From assembly GCF_001723685.1 (NCBI RefSeq), contig NZ_MCBX01000003.1:1-64000 (forward strand): a stretch of 64,000 bases of DNA, given 5' to 3'. Position 1 is the stretch's first letter; each line of letters starts with the position of its first letter. Position numbers and translations under genes: made by a program. Origin of the DNA: Candidatus Marithrix sp. Canyon 246. Its GTDB lineage: Bacteria; Pseudomonadota; Gammaproteobacteria; Beggiatoales; Beggiatoaceae. This document shows, one piece after another, positions 34,711 through 44,875 of the stretch. The notes under the pieces are model-generated. The model did not search any database, had not been told where the DNA came from, and worked only from the letters and a program-made list of their open reading frames with translations.

Positions 34711-34925
34711 GAATCACGCTCCGCATTGATATAGTCTTTTACAGAGATATTTTGCCAAACATGTTTACCTAAGCCACGCAGTTCTAAAATACTACGGTGT
34801 GTTTGTGATGCAGCTAATTTTTTATCATTTTTAAAAATTAGATATTCGATAAAATCAAGAACTTCTGATTTTTGTTGAGAAGGTAATCTTTCTAAATTGT
34901 GGTAAATATTATTTACAATATCCAT
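34698..34925 (-). CDS. Small antitoxin-like protein (DUF2281/VapB-like)
   Basis: A 75 aa protein with LERLPSQQKSEVLDFIEYLIFK, the helical N-terminal pattern of DUF2281-type antitoxins, and a short C-terminal tail that would bind the toxin. It lies just upstream of the PIN-domain gene in the usual antitoxin-toxin order. It probably represses its own promoter, located in the short gap to purD. Confidence 0.7.
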   Translation of the reverse strand: MDIVNNIYHNLERLPSQQKSEVLDFIEYLIFKNDKKLAASQTHRSILELRGLGKHVWQNISVKDYINAERDSWNG

Positions 34926-34938
34926 AATTAATTCCTCA

Positions 34939-36219
34939 TTAAGCTCGTGCCAATGCCCGATACCCTATATCTGTACGACAATAAACCCTATCCCAACTAA
35001 TTTGTTCAACAATTGCATAGGCATTTGTTTGTGCTTCTGCGACAGTGTCTCCAAGCGCACAGGCACATAATACGCGCCCTCCAGCAGTGACAATTTCCCC
35101 ATCTTGTTCTGCTGTGCCTGCATGAAATACTTTTCCATCTAATTGTGCCGCTTCATTTAATCCATTAATAGTATCGCCTTTTTTATATTGTGCCGGATAA
35201 CCACTAGCGGCTAAAACTACCCCTAAAGCAGCGCGTGAATCCCATTCTGCTGTAACTTGATCAAGGCGTTTTTCTAAGCTAGCCATACATAATTCAACTA
35301 AATCTGAGCGTAAACGCATCATTATCGGTTGGGTTTCTGGATCGCCAAAGCGGCAATTGTATTCTAAAACTTTTGGAATTCCTTGTTGATCAATCATAAC
35401 TCCAGCATATAAGAAGCCTGTATATGGATTTCCTTCAGCAGCCATTCCGCGCACTGTTGGTTCAATAACTTCTGCCATTATACGAGCATGAATTTCAGGA
35501 GTCACAACTGGTGCTGGTGAATAGGCTCCCATGCCGCCAGTATTTGGACCCTTATCACCATTGTCACGAGCTTTATGATCTTGGGAAGTAGCTAAAGCTA
35601 AAATATGTTCTCCATCAACCATACAGATAAAACTAGCTTCTTCTCCCTGTAAAAATTCTTCAATAACCACCCGATGTCCAGCATCACCAAAAGCATTAGC
35701 GGCTAACATATCTTCAACAGCAGCAATAGCATCCTCTTCGCTGTCTGCTAAAATAACACCTTTACCAGCAGCTAAACCATCAGCTTTCACCACAATAGGC
35801 GCACCAACTTGCTTAATATAAGCAATAGCTGGTTCTATCTCAGTAAAATATTCATAACTTCCAGTAGGAATATTATGCCTAGCTAAAAAATCCTTAGTAA
35901 AAGCTTTAGAACCTTCTAATTGAGCAGCCGCTTGAGTTGGACCAAATATAGCTAATCCAAAGCTTTGAAATTTATCAACAATTCCTGCCACCAAAGGAAC
36001 TTCTGGACCAACTATAGTTAAAGCAATAGCATTATCTTGAGCAAAATTAACTAAAGCATCAAGATCATCAACCTGAATTGCTACATTTTCTAATTTTGCC
36101 TCAAGTGCAGTGCCAGCATTACCCGGAGCAAGAAAAATTTTATCAACCTTTTTAGACTGAGCAGCTTTCCATGCTAAAGCATGTTCACGCCCACCACTAC
36201 CTATAATTAGAACTTTCAT
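34939..36219 (-). CDS. purD: Phosphoribosylamine--glycine ligase (GARS)
   Basis: Joins glycine to 5-phosphoribosylamine in purine synthesis with ATP. At 426 aa it is full length, with GSGGREHALAWK at the N-terminus, ATP-grasp motifs VVKADGLAAGKGV and the family signature RFGDPETQPIM. Usually encoded with purH; here it stands alone, followed on the same strand by the toxin-antitoxin and R-M genes. A 33-bp inverted repeat lies upstream. Confidence 0.97.
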   Translation of the reverse strand: MKVLIIGSGGREHALAWKAAQSKKVDKIFLAPGNAGTALEAKLENVAIQVDDLDALVNFAQDNAIALTIVGPEVPLVAGIVDKFQSFGLAIFGPTQAAAQLEGSKAFTKDFLARHNIPTGSYEYFTEIEPAIAYIKQVGAPIVVKADGLAAGKGVILADSEEDAIAAVEDMLAANAFGDAGHRVVIEEFLQGEEASFICMVDGEHILALATSQDHKARDNGDKGPNTGGMGAYSPAPVVTPEIHARIMAEVIEPTVRGMAAEGNPYTGFLYAGVMIDQQGIPKVLEYNCRFGDPETQPIMMRLRSDLVELCMASLEKRLDQVTAEWDSRAALGVVLAASGYPAQYKKGDTINGLNEAAQLDGKVFHAGTAEQDGEIVTAGGRVLCACALGDTVAEAQTNAYAIVEQISWDRVYCRTDIGYRALARA

Positions 36220-36253
36220 ATTAATTTGATTAAAATAATAGTTTTGTAGTTTT

Positions 36254-36338
36254 GTAGGGTGGGTAGAGCGATAGCGAAACCCACCATTTTATTTAGCGAT
36301 CGATTTGGTGGGTTTCGCTATCGCTCTACCCACCCTAC
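36254..36338. repeat. Perfect 33-bp inverted repeat with 19-base loop
   Basis: Left arm 36254-36286 and right arm 36306-36338 are perfectly complementary over 33 bases (arms begin GTAGGGTGGGTAGAGCGATA). It lies between the purD start and the end of the RND exporter gene, both on the minus strand. Long perfect hairpins of this GTAGGGTGGG type are dispersed repeats in many genomes. It is much more GC-rich than its surroundings and could also terminate transcription. Confidence 0.9.
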
Positions 36339-36357
36339 GAAAATGATAATATATGCT

Positions 36358-38634
36358 TCAGCATTTATCGCGATCAAGTTTCATCAACAATGGCGGTAAT
36401 AACAAGAAATCTGTTATCAAAGCAAACATTATAACAATAGCTGTTAATATGCCCATAGCTGAATTAATATGGAAATGAGAAAAAATTAGAATTGAAAAGC
36501 CAGCTATTAATACGATGGCTGTTACTGAAATAGCAGTTCCTACTGTTACAAAAGCATAACGCACTGCATCTTCTGCATTCTTGCCTAGTTTTTTACGTGC
36601 ATGTAAATATTTAGTTAAAAAATGAATTGTTGCATCAACTACAATTCCTAATGTCATAGCGGCAACCACTGAAACAGCAAGGCTAATTTGTCCAACTAAT
36701 AAACCCCATAATCCAAAAGCCATAATTGCTGGCATCAAGTTAGGAATCAGACTAATTAAACCTAGTTTTAATGAACGTAAGGCAAATATTAATATTAAAG
36801 AAATCAACAATAAAGCCACTCCAGTACCGATTAACATACTATTAATATTACGTTGACCAATATGAGCAAATATCAGACTAGTGCCTGTCGCTACAGATTT
36901 GATTGTTGTTTGCCCTTGCAACCACTGTTTGGCACCAAGTTCTAAAGCCAATAATTCTTTGCTAGATAAACTATCTAAAACAACTGTAATACGAGTAGCA
37001 GATTTATCTACATTTAAACGATCATTTAAATCTAAGCCATAAGGTAAAGACATTTCATAGAATAATAAATATTGAGCAGTTAATTCACGAGCTTCTGGTA
37101 ATTTATACCAATTAGGATCATCGCCGTGCATATTTTTATTCAGACGCTTTATGACTTCGGTGATACTATAAACATAACGCACTTCAGCTTGTTGTCGAAA
37201 CCAATTAACAAATTCATCTAGTTTAAGCAAAAATTTTGGATCATTAATCCCACCAACTTCGCCAGATTCAATTGAATAATCTAAATAATCTGCACCAGAT
37301 AAATTATCAATAATAAAATCTGTTGATTGACGAAATTGAATTGATTCATCAAAATATTCAAGATAATTATCATTTAATTCATTCTTAGGAATCAATATAA
37401 TTAAGCCTAGCATTAAAGCTGTTATGCTCCACAACAATATCTTACGCCGCTGTATCACAAATTCACTTAAATGGCTCATAATTGGAACTTGCCGCTGTTT
37501 AGGAATTTTAGTAGGTAAAATCATTAACAACACTGGTAACAATGTGATTGTTAAAATAAAAGCAATAGTAACGCCTATAGCAGCAAGATTACCTAAATCA
37601 TTAAATGGCGGTGAATCACTAAAATTCATCGACAAAAAACCAATTGCAGTAGTAAAACTAGTCAGAAAAATAGCTTGAAAATTCAGACGAAAACTTTCTA
37701 TTAAAGCGGCGCGTTTAGTCATGCCTTCACGCAAACTAGCAAAAAAGTTTGCCATAATATGCACCGAATCAGCTATGGCTAAAATCATAATAATATTAGG
37801 CAAGGGCGCAGTAGGTGGCGACATATTAATACCTAACCAACCAGCTAAACCAAGAGTGGCAATAATTGAAAAGATGATAATTATAGTAGTACTTACTACG
37901 CCGCTAATAGTACCTAATAACAAACCCAAAGTTATAAGCAACACAACAAACATTATCGGTACTAATTTTTGCATATCTGCGGCTGATATTTCTCCAAAGG
38001 CATTATCCATCATAGCTCCGCCAGTGAGGTAAATATCTATATTAGGATGTTCATCACGCATTTTTGCCGCTAAGTCACGGGCAAATTTAACAACATTAGG
38101 TATTGCGCTACTTTGATCTTGATCCGGTAATTGTAAAATTACATTAATACCAGTAACATGAGCCGTTGGTGAAATTAAATGATTGACTAATAAAGGCTCA
38201 TTAATAGCAATTTGTTTAATTTCTTGTATTTGAGAAGCAGTTAATTGTTCAGCCTCAGATATTAAATCTTCAACGATAATATCATCTTCAACAGCCCGTG
38301 AATATTGAAAATTGGCAATAGAATCAACACGGCTAGAATAAGGCATTTGCCAAGCCATTTCAGTCATCTGTTCCAACATTGCCAAGATTTCTACTGTAAA
38401 GACTTTACCGTCTTTCGGTGCAATTGCAAATAATACATTATCGCTTTTAGTATAAGTATCTTGTAATTTTTCAAAAGCCAGCAATTGAGGATTATCTTCA
38501 CTAAAAAACATACGATAATCGGATTTAAACTGTAGAAACTGGATTCCGCTAGCAGCCCAAGTAACAACTACTAAAATTAGAAAAATTAATCCATAACGCC
38601 AGCGGCTTAGCCAATTAATATAAGTATCAATCAT
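36358..38634 (-). CDS. RND/MMPL superfamily exporter
   Basis: A 758 aa membrane protein with the two-fold RND layout: one N-terminal helix, a periplasmic loop (residues 35-225), five to six helices, a second single helix (about 397-413), a second loop and a final helix bundle. The first bundle contains ADSVHIMANFFASLREG and the second GIVVDATIHFLTKYL, the proton-relay region of MMPL-type proteins. It is too short for a tripartite drug pump. Related proteins move lipids or hopanoids; the substrate here is unknown. The glyoxalase-like gene ends one base upstream of its start. Confidence 0.87.
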   Translation of the reverse strand: MIDTYINWLSRWRYGLIFLILVVVTWAASGIQFLQFKSDYRMFFSEDNPQLLAFEKLQDTYTKSDNVLFAIAPKDGKVFTVEILAMLEQMTEMAWQMPYSSRVDSIANFQYSRAVEDDIIVEDLISEAEQLTASQIQEIKQIAINEPLLVNHLISPTAHVTGINVILQLPDQDQSSAIPNVVKFARDLAAKMRDEHPNIDIYLTGGAMMDNAFGEISAADMQKLVPIMFVVLLITLGLLLGTISGVVSTTIIIIFSIIATLGLAGWLGINMSPPTAPLPNIIMILAIADSVHIMANFFASLREGMTKRAALIESFRLNFQAIFLTSFTTAIGFLSMNFSDSPPFNDLGNLAAIGVTIAFILTITLLPVLLMILPTKIPKQRQVPIMSHLSEFVIQRRKILLWSITALMLGLIILIPKNELNDNYLEYFDESIQFRQSTDFIIDNLSGADYLDYSIESGEVGGINDPKFLLKLDEFVNWFRQQAEVRYVYSITEVIKRLNKNMHGDDPNWYKLPEARELTAQYLLFYEMSLPYGLDLNDRLNVDKSATRITVVLDSLSSKELLALELGAKQWLQGQTTIKSVATGTSLIFAHIGQRNINSMLIGTGVALLLISLILIFALRSLKLGLISLIPNLMPAIMAFGLWGLLVGQISLAVSVVAAMTLGIVVDATIHFLTKYLHARKKLGKNAEDAVRYAFVTVGTAISVTAIVLIAGFSILIFSHFHINSAMGILTAIVIMFALITDFLLLPPLLMKLDRDKC

Positions 38635-38635
38635 G

Positions 38636-39316
38636 TTATAAAATTATAGGAGAATAAGGAGTATCGCGTTCAAGATCATGTTGATGCATACGATAATCTA
38701 TAAATTTATCCAAATCATTAATCTGCATAAATGGATTGCCTTCTAACTGTTCAGCCATTGTAGAAGTACATTTGTGAGCATAATTATGCCCGGGATGAAT
38801 AATAGTTTCAGGATTTAACTCGGAACCGAGTTTTTTTAAGGAATTATACATTTGTTCGGGATTACCGCCGTTGAAATCACAACGCCCACAGCCGAACAAA
38901 AATAAAGTATCACCAGTAATTAAGTTACCATCAAGATGGTAACAAGCAGAACCCGGAGTATGTCCGGGTGTATGCAATATTTCAATACTGGTTTTACCAA
39001 TTTCTAGCCTATCCCCACCATAATGTATAGTAGGCTGATCTAAATCATGATCCCAAAATTGAGCTTCAGATTTCAACAAATGAATTTCTGCATCATAAGT
39101 TTGTAACAACTCATTTAAGCCATTAATATGGTCATAATGGCTATGTGTGAGTAATACATCTGTTATTTCAATATCTTGTTTTTCAGCTAATTTTACTAAT
39201 TTTGCTACTTCCCAAGCAGGATCAACTACAGCGGCTCTATTTGAACTAAGATCATGAATCAAATAGACAAAATTTTCCATTGGTCCCAATTCTAGAGATT
39301 GAATTGCAAAAGTCAT
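38636..39316 (-). CDS. Glyoxalase II-like metallohydrolase
   Basis: A 226 aa MBL-fold hydrolase with the metal motif THSHYDHING, the TPGHTPGSACYHL segment, the GDTLFLFGCGRCDF segment and IHPGHNY. These fit the glyoxalase II / persulfide dioxygenase group. The CGRCDF segment is common in hydroxyacylglutathione hydrolases. Whether it hydrolyses lactoylglutathione or oxidises a persulfide cannot be told. It lies just upstream of the RND exporter and just downstream of an uncharacterised membrane protein gene. Confidence 0.85.
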   Translation of the reverse strand: MTFAIQSLELGPMENFVYLIHDLSSNRAAVVDPAWEVAKLVKLAEKQDIEITDVLLTHSHYDHINGLNELLQTYDAEIHLLKSEAQFWDHDLDQPTIHYGGDRLEIGKTSIEILHTPGHTPGSACYHLDGNLITGDTLFLFGCGRCDFNGGNPEQMYNSLKKLGSELNPETIIHPGHNYAHKCTSTMAEQLEGNPFMQINDLDKFIDYRMHQHDLERDTPYSPIIL

Positions 39317-39319
39317 AAT

Positions 39320-40228
39320 TTATACAGATGGTAATAAGTCATCAGCAAATACTACGGTACCTAGTAATAAACTACTAGCTATTTTTCTATTTGTTTCAGT
39401 TACTTGTTTATTACCAAATAGAATTTTAGAAGCATATCCATGTATTTTGCGTTTTATCAACTTCGCATCTGTTTTTAAATTAATTTCACCAATACTAATA
39501 TAATAGTTCTTAGTATGTTTAGGATGGATTACAATTGCACGAGATACAGCTAATGATTTAATAAAGGAATTAATATTAACTGCAATATTAACTGCATTAT
39601 GTTGACTTGTGGTTTTGCCTACTACAAAAACATAATTTTTAAGATTAGGATTTCTACCAATAGCCCCTAACAGCAATTGAGCAAAAGTAGCTTTTTCTAT
39701 ATCATCAGGTACTATATCTAATACCTTAACACCATTTACAATAGTAGATTTACTCACCTGAGCATCTGTAGATCTTACTCGGCTGAAAGTTGGTGTTAAA
39801 TTTTTTAATTTAGAACTATGATCATTATCAGTTGCTGATTCTGTACCTAAAGGAGAAAAATTAGATGGTTGGATTTTCTCTCCAAACTGCTGAATACTAG
39901 TTGTTGGATCAACACCTTCACCTAAATTTGGTGGGCTTAGTAGAGCAAGTAATAATGAGGGTGCAACTAAACCAGAAATAAAAGCATTTTTTCTGACTTT
40001 TTCTTTCTTTCCCTCAGAATCAGTAAAAAATATTGCTACCATAATACCTAAAAGTAAATAAGCAATATAGGTTAAATATCGTGCTAATATTTCTGCTTCG
40101 CTAAGTGAACTAGTAAGAAAAAAATCTGCCTCTATCAGCTTTAAAATTACTAATGATAAGCCACCGGAAGCACCAATAATAGCCTTTTCATTCCATGCAA
40201 TTGGGTTTAAGTTAGAATCTTGGGACAT
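39320..40228 (-). CDS. Unknown membrane protein
   Basis: A 302 aa protein I do not recognise. Three hydrophobic segments (about residues 15-33, 46-66 and 82-98) are followed by a soluble part of 200 residues with a Ser/Asp-rich stretch and a mixed alpha/beta C-terminal domain (VKVLDIVPDDIEKATFAQLL; YVFVVGKTT). The start follows AGGAG, a good ribosome binding site. Gene spacing to the metallohydrolase is three bases, so it belongs to the same unit. Confidence 0.6.
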   Translation of the reverse strand: MSQDSNLNPIAWNEKAIIGASGGLSLVILKLIEADFFLTSSLSEAEILARYLTYIAYLLLGIMVAIFFTDSEGKKEKVRKNAFISGLVAPSLLLALLSPPNLGEGVDPTTSIQQFGEKIQPSNFSPLGTESATDNDHSSKLKNLTPTFSRVRSTDAQVSKSTIVNGVKVLDIVPDDIEKATFAQLLLGAIGRNPNLKNYVFVVGKTTSQHNAVNIAVNINSFIKSLAVSRAIVIHPKHTKNYYISIGEINLKTDAKLIKRKIHGYASKILFGNKQVTETNRKIASSLLLGTVVFADDLLPSV

Positions 40229-40245
40229 GTTATCTCCTTAAAAAA

Positions 40246-40264
40246 AATTCCCCTATGGGGAATT
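40246..40264 (-). terminator. Rho-independent terminator
   Basis: Arms AATTCCCC and GGGGAATT with loop TAT are followed on the minus strand by a run of T (A-run 40241-40247). It lies 13 bases after the stop of the 102 aa membrane protein gene (40278) and ends that transcript before the next gene. Confidence 0.8.
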
Positions 40265-40277
40265 ATGAAATTATTAT

Positions 40278-40586
40278 TTATAATATTTGGGTTTCATCTA
40301 TTTTTAGAGAAATCCCTTTTCCATCTTTAATATAATAACCAGCTGAAAACATAAGTACGACAAATAATAAAAGACTTATCCAAGTAGGTAGCCATAAAAA
40401 TAGCGCAATAACTACTGCAAAATATCCACCTATATATAAAATCGGTGTACCAATACCTTGAATAAAATCATAAACTGGCTTAAAAATTTCTGGATTTGTT
40501 TCATATAAAGCTTGATTAAAAAAAGCTAATATTAATAATAAAGCACCAATTAATAAAAACATCATCGGTTTGCTATTGTCTTCCAT
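40278..40586 (-). CDS. Unknown small membrane protein
   Basis: A 102 aa protein with three hydrophobic segments (about 8-24, 47-66 and 68-88) and a short soluble tail (KDGKGISLKIDETQIL). The start ATG follows AAGGAG. It is followed by a clear terminator hairpin, which supports it as a real, separately transcribed gene. No family is recognised. Confidence 0.6.
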   Translation of the reverse strand: MEDNSKPMMFLLIGALLLILAFFNQALYETNPEIFKPVYDFIQGIGTPILYIGGYFAVVIALFLWLPTWISLLLFVVLMFSAGYYIKDGKGISLKIDETQIL

Positions 40587-40687
40587 AAGGAGTCCTTAAA
40601 TATATAAATGAATTTAAAATTATTGTTTTTTTACCTACAACAATAATATGGAATTATACCACATAAATCTAAAGTTATCACTATAAC

Positions 40688-41926
40688 ATGAATTTAACAA
40701 CATTTGATAAACAACATATCTGGCATCCTTATGCCGCAATGGGTACTCCAGTCTATCCGGTCGTTTCCGCTAACGGTGTATATATAAAGTTAGCAAATGG
40801 ACAAGAATTAATAGATGGAATGGCATCATGGTGGTCAGTAATTCACGGTTATAATCACCCAATACTTAACGCTGCTATTCATAAGCAAGTAGATTCAATG
40901 GCACATGTTATGTTTGGTGGTTTAACCCATCAGCCAGCAGTAGATCTTGCTCGCTTGTTAATAGAAATCACACCTAACAACTTAGAAAATGTATTCTTTT
41001 CTGATTCTGGTTCCGTAGCAGTTGAAGTTGCTATAAAAATGGCAATACAATATTGCTATGCTGTTGGAAATCCAAAAAAACAAAAATTACTAACAATTCG
41101 TAATGGTTATCATGGTGATACCTTTGGTGCTATGGCTGTTTGTGATCCTGTTAATGGAATGCATAATATCTTTTCTCATGTTTTAGCTCAACATTATTTT
41201 GCTGAAAATAATATTAACAGTTTTCAAAAGTTATTAGAACAACATCACAATGAAATAGCCGCAGTTATTTTAGAGCCTTTATTACAAGGTGCTGGTGGAA
41301 TGCGCATTTATAGTGCAGAATTTTTACGCAGTGTACGTAGTCTTTGCGATGAATATAAGGTATTATTAATTTTAGATGAAATTGCAACTGGATTTGGTAG
41401 AACTGGTACTTTATTCGCTTGTGAACGCGCTGATATTAGCCCTGATATTTTATGTGTTGGCAAAGCATTAACCGGTGGTTATATGAGTTTAGCAGCCACT
41501 TTAACCAGCAAGCAAGTTAGTGAAGTTATTTGTTCACATCCACCGGGGGTGTTTATGCATGGTCCAACTTTTATGGCAAACCCACTCGCATGTTCAGTAG
41601 CAGCCGCTAGTATAAATTTACTATTAGAAAGTCCGTGGCAACAAACTATATCTAACATTGAACAACAATTAATTGATTCATTATCTGCTTGTGCCGCTTT
41701 ACCTCAAGTTGCTGATGTACGTATTTTAGGAGCTGTGGGTATTGTGGAATTACAAGATTCTATAGATGTTGCAACAATGCAACAAGCTTTTGTTGATAAA
41801 GGAGTTTGGATACGCCCATTTAGAAATTTAATCTATATAATGCCACCATATATCATTACTCCACAACAACTATCTCAACTTACACAAGCTATATTTGAGG
41901 TTATTAAGGCAACTGAACCGGCGTAG
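40688..41926 (+). CDS. bioA: Adenosylmethionine-8-amino-7-oxononanoate aminotransferase
   Basis: Transfers an amino group from S-adenosylmethionine to KAPA in biotin synthesis, with PLP. The 412 aa protein has [10 protein letters not shown] at the N-terminus, [15 protein letters not shown], the [12 protein letters not shown] cofactor motif and [12 protein letters not shown] carrying the PLP lysine. No other bio genes are near. The 3' end overlaps the convergent queF gene by 23 bases. It complements birA (10844-11629) in biotin use. Confidence 0.95.
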   Translation: MNLTTFDKQHIWHPYAAMGTPVYPVVSANGVYIKLANGQELIDGMASWWSVIHGYNHPILNAAIHKQVDSMAHVMFGGLTHQPAVDLARLLIEITPNNLENVFFSDSGSVAVEVAIKMAIQYCYAVGNPKKQKLLTIRNGYHGDTFGAMAVCDPVNGMHNIFSHVLAQHYFAENNINSFQKLLEQHHNEIAAVILEPLLQGAGGMRIYSAEFLRSVRSLCDEYKVLLILDEIATGFGRTGTLFACERADISPDILCVGKALTGGYMSLAATLTSKQVSEVICSHPPGVFMHGPTFMANPLACSVAAASINLLLESPWQQTISNIEQQLIDSLSACAALPQVADVRILGAVGIVELQDSIDVATMQQAFVDKGVWIRPFRNLIYIMPPYIITPQQLSQLTQAIFEVIKATEPA

Positions 41927-42272
41927 GGGCTATCCAACCCGCTGCTATATGTTCGGCTACCACTGTAGTATAAATACCACCTCGAACATTAAATTCAGCG
42001 CGTAAACGCATAAAACGTGGCGCACAAACAGCAACTAACTCATTAAGAATTTGATTAGTAACAGCCTCATGAAATGTACCTTCATTACGAAATGACCAAA
42101 TATAATTTTTTAGAGCTTTTAATTCTATACAGAGTTTGTCTGGTACATAATCTATAAATAGAGTTGCAAAATCAGGTTGCCCGGTTTTTGGACATAAACA
42201 GGTGAATTCTGGAATACGAATATGAATTGTATAATCGCGTTCTGAATTACGATTATTAAATGTTTCAAGCAT
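41904..42272 (-). CDS. queF: NADPH-dependent preQ0 reductase
   Basis: Reduces 7-cyano-7-deazaguanine to 7-aminomethyl-7-deazaguanine in queuosine synthesis. The 122 aa short (YkvM-type) enzyme has the catalytic-cysteine motif [12 protein letters not shown] and the substrate-binding [20 protein letters not shown]. The gene ends within the last 23 bases of bioA in convergent orientation. It lies downstream of hpf, with a hairpin-forming AT-rich gap between. Confidence 0.95.
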   Translation of the reverse strand: MLETFNNRNSERDYTIHIRIPEFTCLCPKTGQPDFATLFIDYVPDKLCIELKALKNYIWSFRNEGTFHEAVTNQILNELVAVCAPRFMRLRAEFNVRGGIYTTVVAEHIAAGWIAPTPVQLP

Positions 42273-42316
42273 ATGTTTAATAAATGGCGAATTATTAATT
42301 CGCCATTATAAGATGA

Positions 42317-42643
42317 TTAATCAATCATTTGAGCTTTAATTCCGCCACTAGCTTGATTATGGTCTTTAGTTTTTTCCTTATGTTTTTTGATTTGTCTATC
42401 TAATTTATCTGCCAAAGCATCAATTGCAGCGTACATATTTTCATGTTCTGCATTTGCAAATAAATTTGCACCACTAACATGTAAAGTAGCTTCTGCTTTT
42501 TGGCGTAGTTTTTCTACACTCAGAATAACATGCATATTAGTAACATTATCAAAGTGACGTTCTAAACGTTCCATCTTAGTAGAAACATAATCACGTAATG
42601 CGGTAGTAATATCAATATGATGACCACTCAGATTAAGTTGCAT
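42317..42643 (-). CDS. hpf: Ribosome hibernation promoting factor
   Basis: A 108 aa short HPF/YfiA-type protein that binds the 30S decoding site and drives 100S ribosome dimers in stationary phase. It shows MQLNLSGHHIDITTALRDYV at the start and HENMYAAIDALADKLDRQIKKHK. It follows rpoN, the usual gammaproteobacterial order (lptB-rpoN-hpf). The ptsN gene often found next is absent. Confidence 0.93.
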   Translation of the reverse strand: MQLNLSGHHIDITTALRDYVSTKMERLERHFDNVTNMHVILSVEKLRQKAEATLHVSGANLFANAEHENMYAAIDALADKLDRQIKKHKEKTKDHNQASGGIKAQMID

Positions 42644-42670
42644 TTTATTGCTCCTTGTTTTTAGTTAAAT

Positions 42671-44119
42671 CTATGCCAAACGTTTTCGTTCGTTAGAAGG
42701 GGGAATAACCATAGCTTCACGATATTTAGCAACGGTTCTTCTTGCTACTCTAATACCTCTGTCTGATAATACACCTGCAATTTTGCTATCGCTCAGAGGT
42801 TTAGTCGGTACTTCTACAGCAATTAGCTTTTTTATCATAGCACGAATCGCTGTAGATGAACATTCACCACCATTAGATGTATTAACATGACTAGAAAAGA
42901 AGTATTTTAATTCAAAAATGCCACGATGGGTATGAAGATATTTTTGGGTTGTCACCCTAGAAATGGTCGATTCATGCATACCTAATTCACTGGCAATATC
43001 ATGTAATACCAGCGGTTTCATCGCTTCATCGCCATATTCAAGAAAACCTACTTGACGCTTTACAATACATTTTGCGACTTTTAATAAGGTTTCATGACGA
43101 CTGTTTAAACTTTTAATAAACCAACGCGCTTCTTGTAAATGACTTTTTAGATTATTATTATCAGCACTTTTATTGGTTTTTGAAACTAGACTTGCATAAT
43201 ATGAATTGACACGAATTTTTGGTGCTAGATCAGAATTTAAGTCTACTTTCCATTGACCTTTTACTTTTTTTACGAATACATCAGGGATTATATAAGTGGT
43301 TTTAGGACTTTCAATTTCAGAACCGGGGCGAGGCTTTAAGGTTTGTATTAAGTCAACAACTTCTCGTAAATTTTCACGATTTAGCTTCATACGTTTAGTT
43401 AATTGTGCATAATCATGCGCCCCTAATAATGCCAAATGTTCTGTGATTAGCAGTTGAGCTTCTTTTAACCAAGGTGTATCAAGATCTAAGGTTTTTAATT
43501 GTAATAATAAAGATTCTTTTATATCTCTTGCGCCTATTCCAATAGGATCAAATTGCTGCACTCGATGAAGCACTGCTTCTATTTCATCAATCTCAACTTC
43601 TTCTTCATCTTCATCTTCATCTGTATCTCCTAGGCTTTCTTTTATATCTTCTAAAGAAGAACATAAAAAACCATCGCCATCTATTGCATCAATAATAGCT
43701 GTGGCGATTGCGCGATCTAAATCAGTAAAAGGAGTTAAATCTAATTGCCAAGATAGATGATCATATAAAGTTGGTGCAGCACTTTCTTGATTAATTAAAA
43801 AATCTTTATCATTTGCATTATTATTACTGGGTATATCATATGATCCGCTGGCGCCATCATAGATATCTTCCCATTCAATATCCGTACTTAATTCATCGGG
43901 AATATCGGTAGCTTCCTGTTCTTCAGAATCTTCTTCTTTTTTGTCTTCATTTTCAATCTCATAATCATCAGCAGTTTCCAGCATAATATTAGAATCTAAT
44001 ACTTGTTGAATTTCCATTTGTAATTCTAAATTAGATAATTGCAATAGACGAATCGCCTGTTGCAATTGAGGAGTCATAGTAATTTGCTGACCAAGACGTA
44101 TTTGAAGACTTTGTTTCAT
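42671..44119 (-). CDS. rpoN: RNA polymerase sigma-54 factor
   Basis: A 482 aa alternative sigma factor that needs AAA+ activators such as that at 15000-16418. Region I is Gln/Leu-rich (residues 1-45: LRLGQQ-like, MTPQLQQAIRLLQLSNLELQ). An acidic region II (about 48-175) is unusually rich in Asp/Glu, followed by the core-binding region, a helix-turn-helix and the C-terminal RpoN box ARRTVAKYRE. It lies in the lpt-rpoN-hpf cluster. Confidence 0.97.
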   Translation of the reverse strand: MKQSLQIRLGQQITMTPQLQQAIRLLQLSNLELQMEIQQVLDSNIMLETADDYEIENEDKKEEDSEEQEATDIPDELSTDIEWEDIYDGASGSYDIPSNNNANDKDFLINQESAAPTLYDHLSWQLDLTPFTDLDRAIATAIIDAIDGDGFLCSSLEDIKESLGDTDEDEDEEEVEIDEIEAVLHRVQQFDPIGIGARDIKESLLLQLKTLDLDTPWLKEAQLLITEHLALLGAHDYAQLTKRMKLNRENLREVVDLIQTLKPRPGSEIESPKTTYIIPDVFVKKVKGQWKVDLNSDLAPKIRVNSYYASLVSKTNKSADNNNLKSHLQEARWFIKSLNSRHETLLKVAKCIVKRQVGFLEYGDEAMKPLVLHDIASELGMHESTISRVTTQKYLHTHRGIFELKYFFSSHVNTSNGGECSSTAIRAMIKKLIAVEVPTKPLSDSKIAGVLSDRGIRVARRTVAKYREAMVIPPSNERKRLA

Positions 44120-44149
44120 AATAATTATTATTCTACAGTAAACCTACCG

Positions 44150-44875
44150 TTACAATTTAAATTCTTCTCCCAAATAAACTTTTCTCACCTGTTCATTATT
44201 AAGGATATTTTCTGGTGTACCTTCTGCAATTAATGTGCCTTCATTAACAATATAGGCGCGATCACATATATCCAAGGTTTCACGAACATTATGATCGGTA
44301 ATTAAAATACCAATATCTAATTTAGATAAGTGCTTTATAATTCGTTGAATATCTAATACTGAAATTGGATCAACTCCAGCAAAAGGTTCATCTAATAACA
44401 TAAAACGTGGTTCAGAAGCTAAAGCGCGTGCTATTTCGACTCGTCGTCTTTCACCACCTGATAGACTCATGCCTAAATTCTTTTTTAAGTGTGAAATATT
44501 TAATTCATTTAATAATGAATCTAAGCGTTCCAAAGCTTGTTTTTTGGTTAAATGTTTTTGCACTTCCAGAATTGCCATTATATTATCAGCAACTGTCAGT
44601 TTACGAAACACTGATGGTTCTTGTGGTAAATAACCTAGACCCATTTGGGCTCTTTTATGCATAGGTTGACGACTAATATCTTGTTTATCTAATAAAATAG
44701 TACCACTATCAGATATAACTAAACCAACAATCATATAAAAACTAGTGGTTTTACCAGCTCCATTTGGCCCTAGTAATCCAACTACTTCACCACTATTGAC
44801 TTTTAAACTCACGTCTTTAACTACCAGACGAGATTTATATTGTTTTGCCAAATGTTGTGCTGATAATATGCTCAT
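44150..44875 (-). CDS. lptB: LPS export ABC ATPase LptB
   Basis: Cytoplasmic ATPase of the LptB2FGC complex that extracts LPS from the inner membrane. The 241 aa protein has Walker [13 protein letters not shown], signature [16 protein letters not shown], Walker [14 protein letters not shown] and the H-loop [11 protein letters not shown]. The start overlaps the lptA stop by one base (TAATG), showing coupling. lptF/lptG are not in the window. Confidence 0.97.
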   Translation of the reverse strand: MSILSAQHLAKQYKSRLVVKDVSLKVNSGEVVGLLGPNGAGKTTSFYMIVGLVISDSGTILLDKQDISRQPMHKRAQMGLGYLPQEPSVFRKLTVADNIMAILEVQKHLTKKQALERLDSLLNELNISHLKKNLGMSLSGGERRRVEIARALASEPRFMLLDEPFAGVDPISVLDIQRIIKHLSKLDIGILITDHNVRETLDICDRAYIVNEGTLIAEGTPENILNNEQVRKVYLGEEFKL

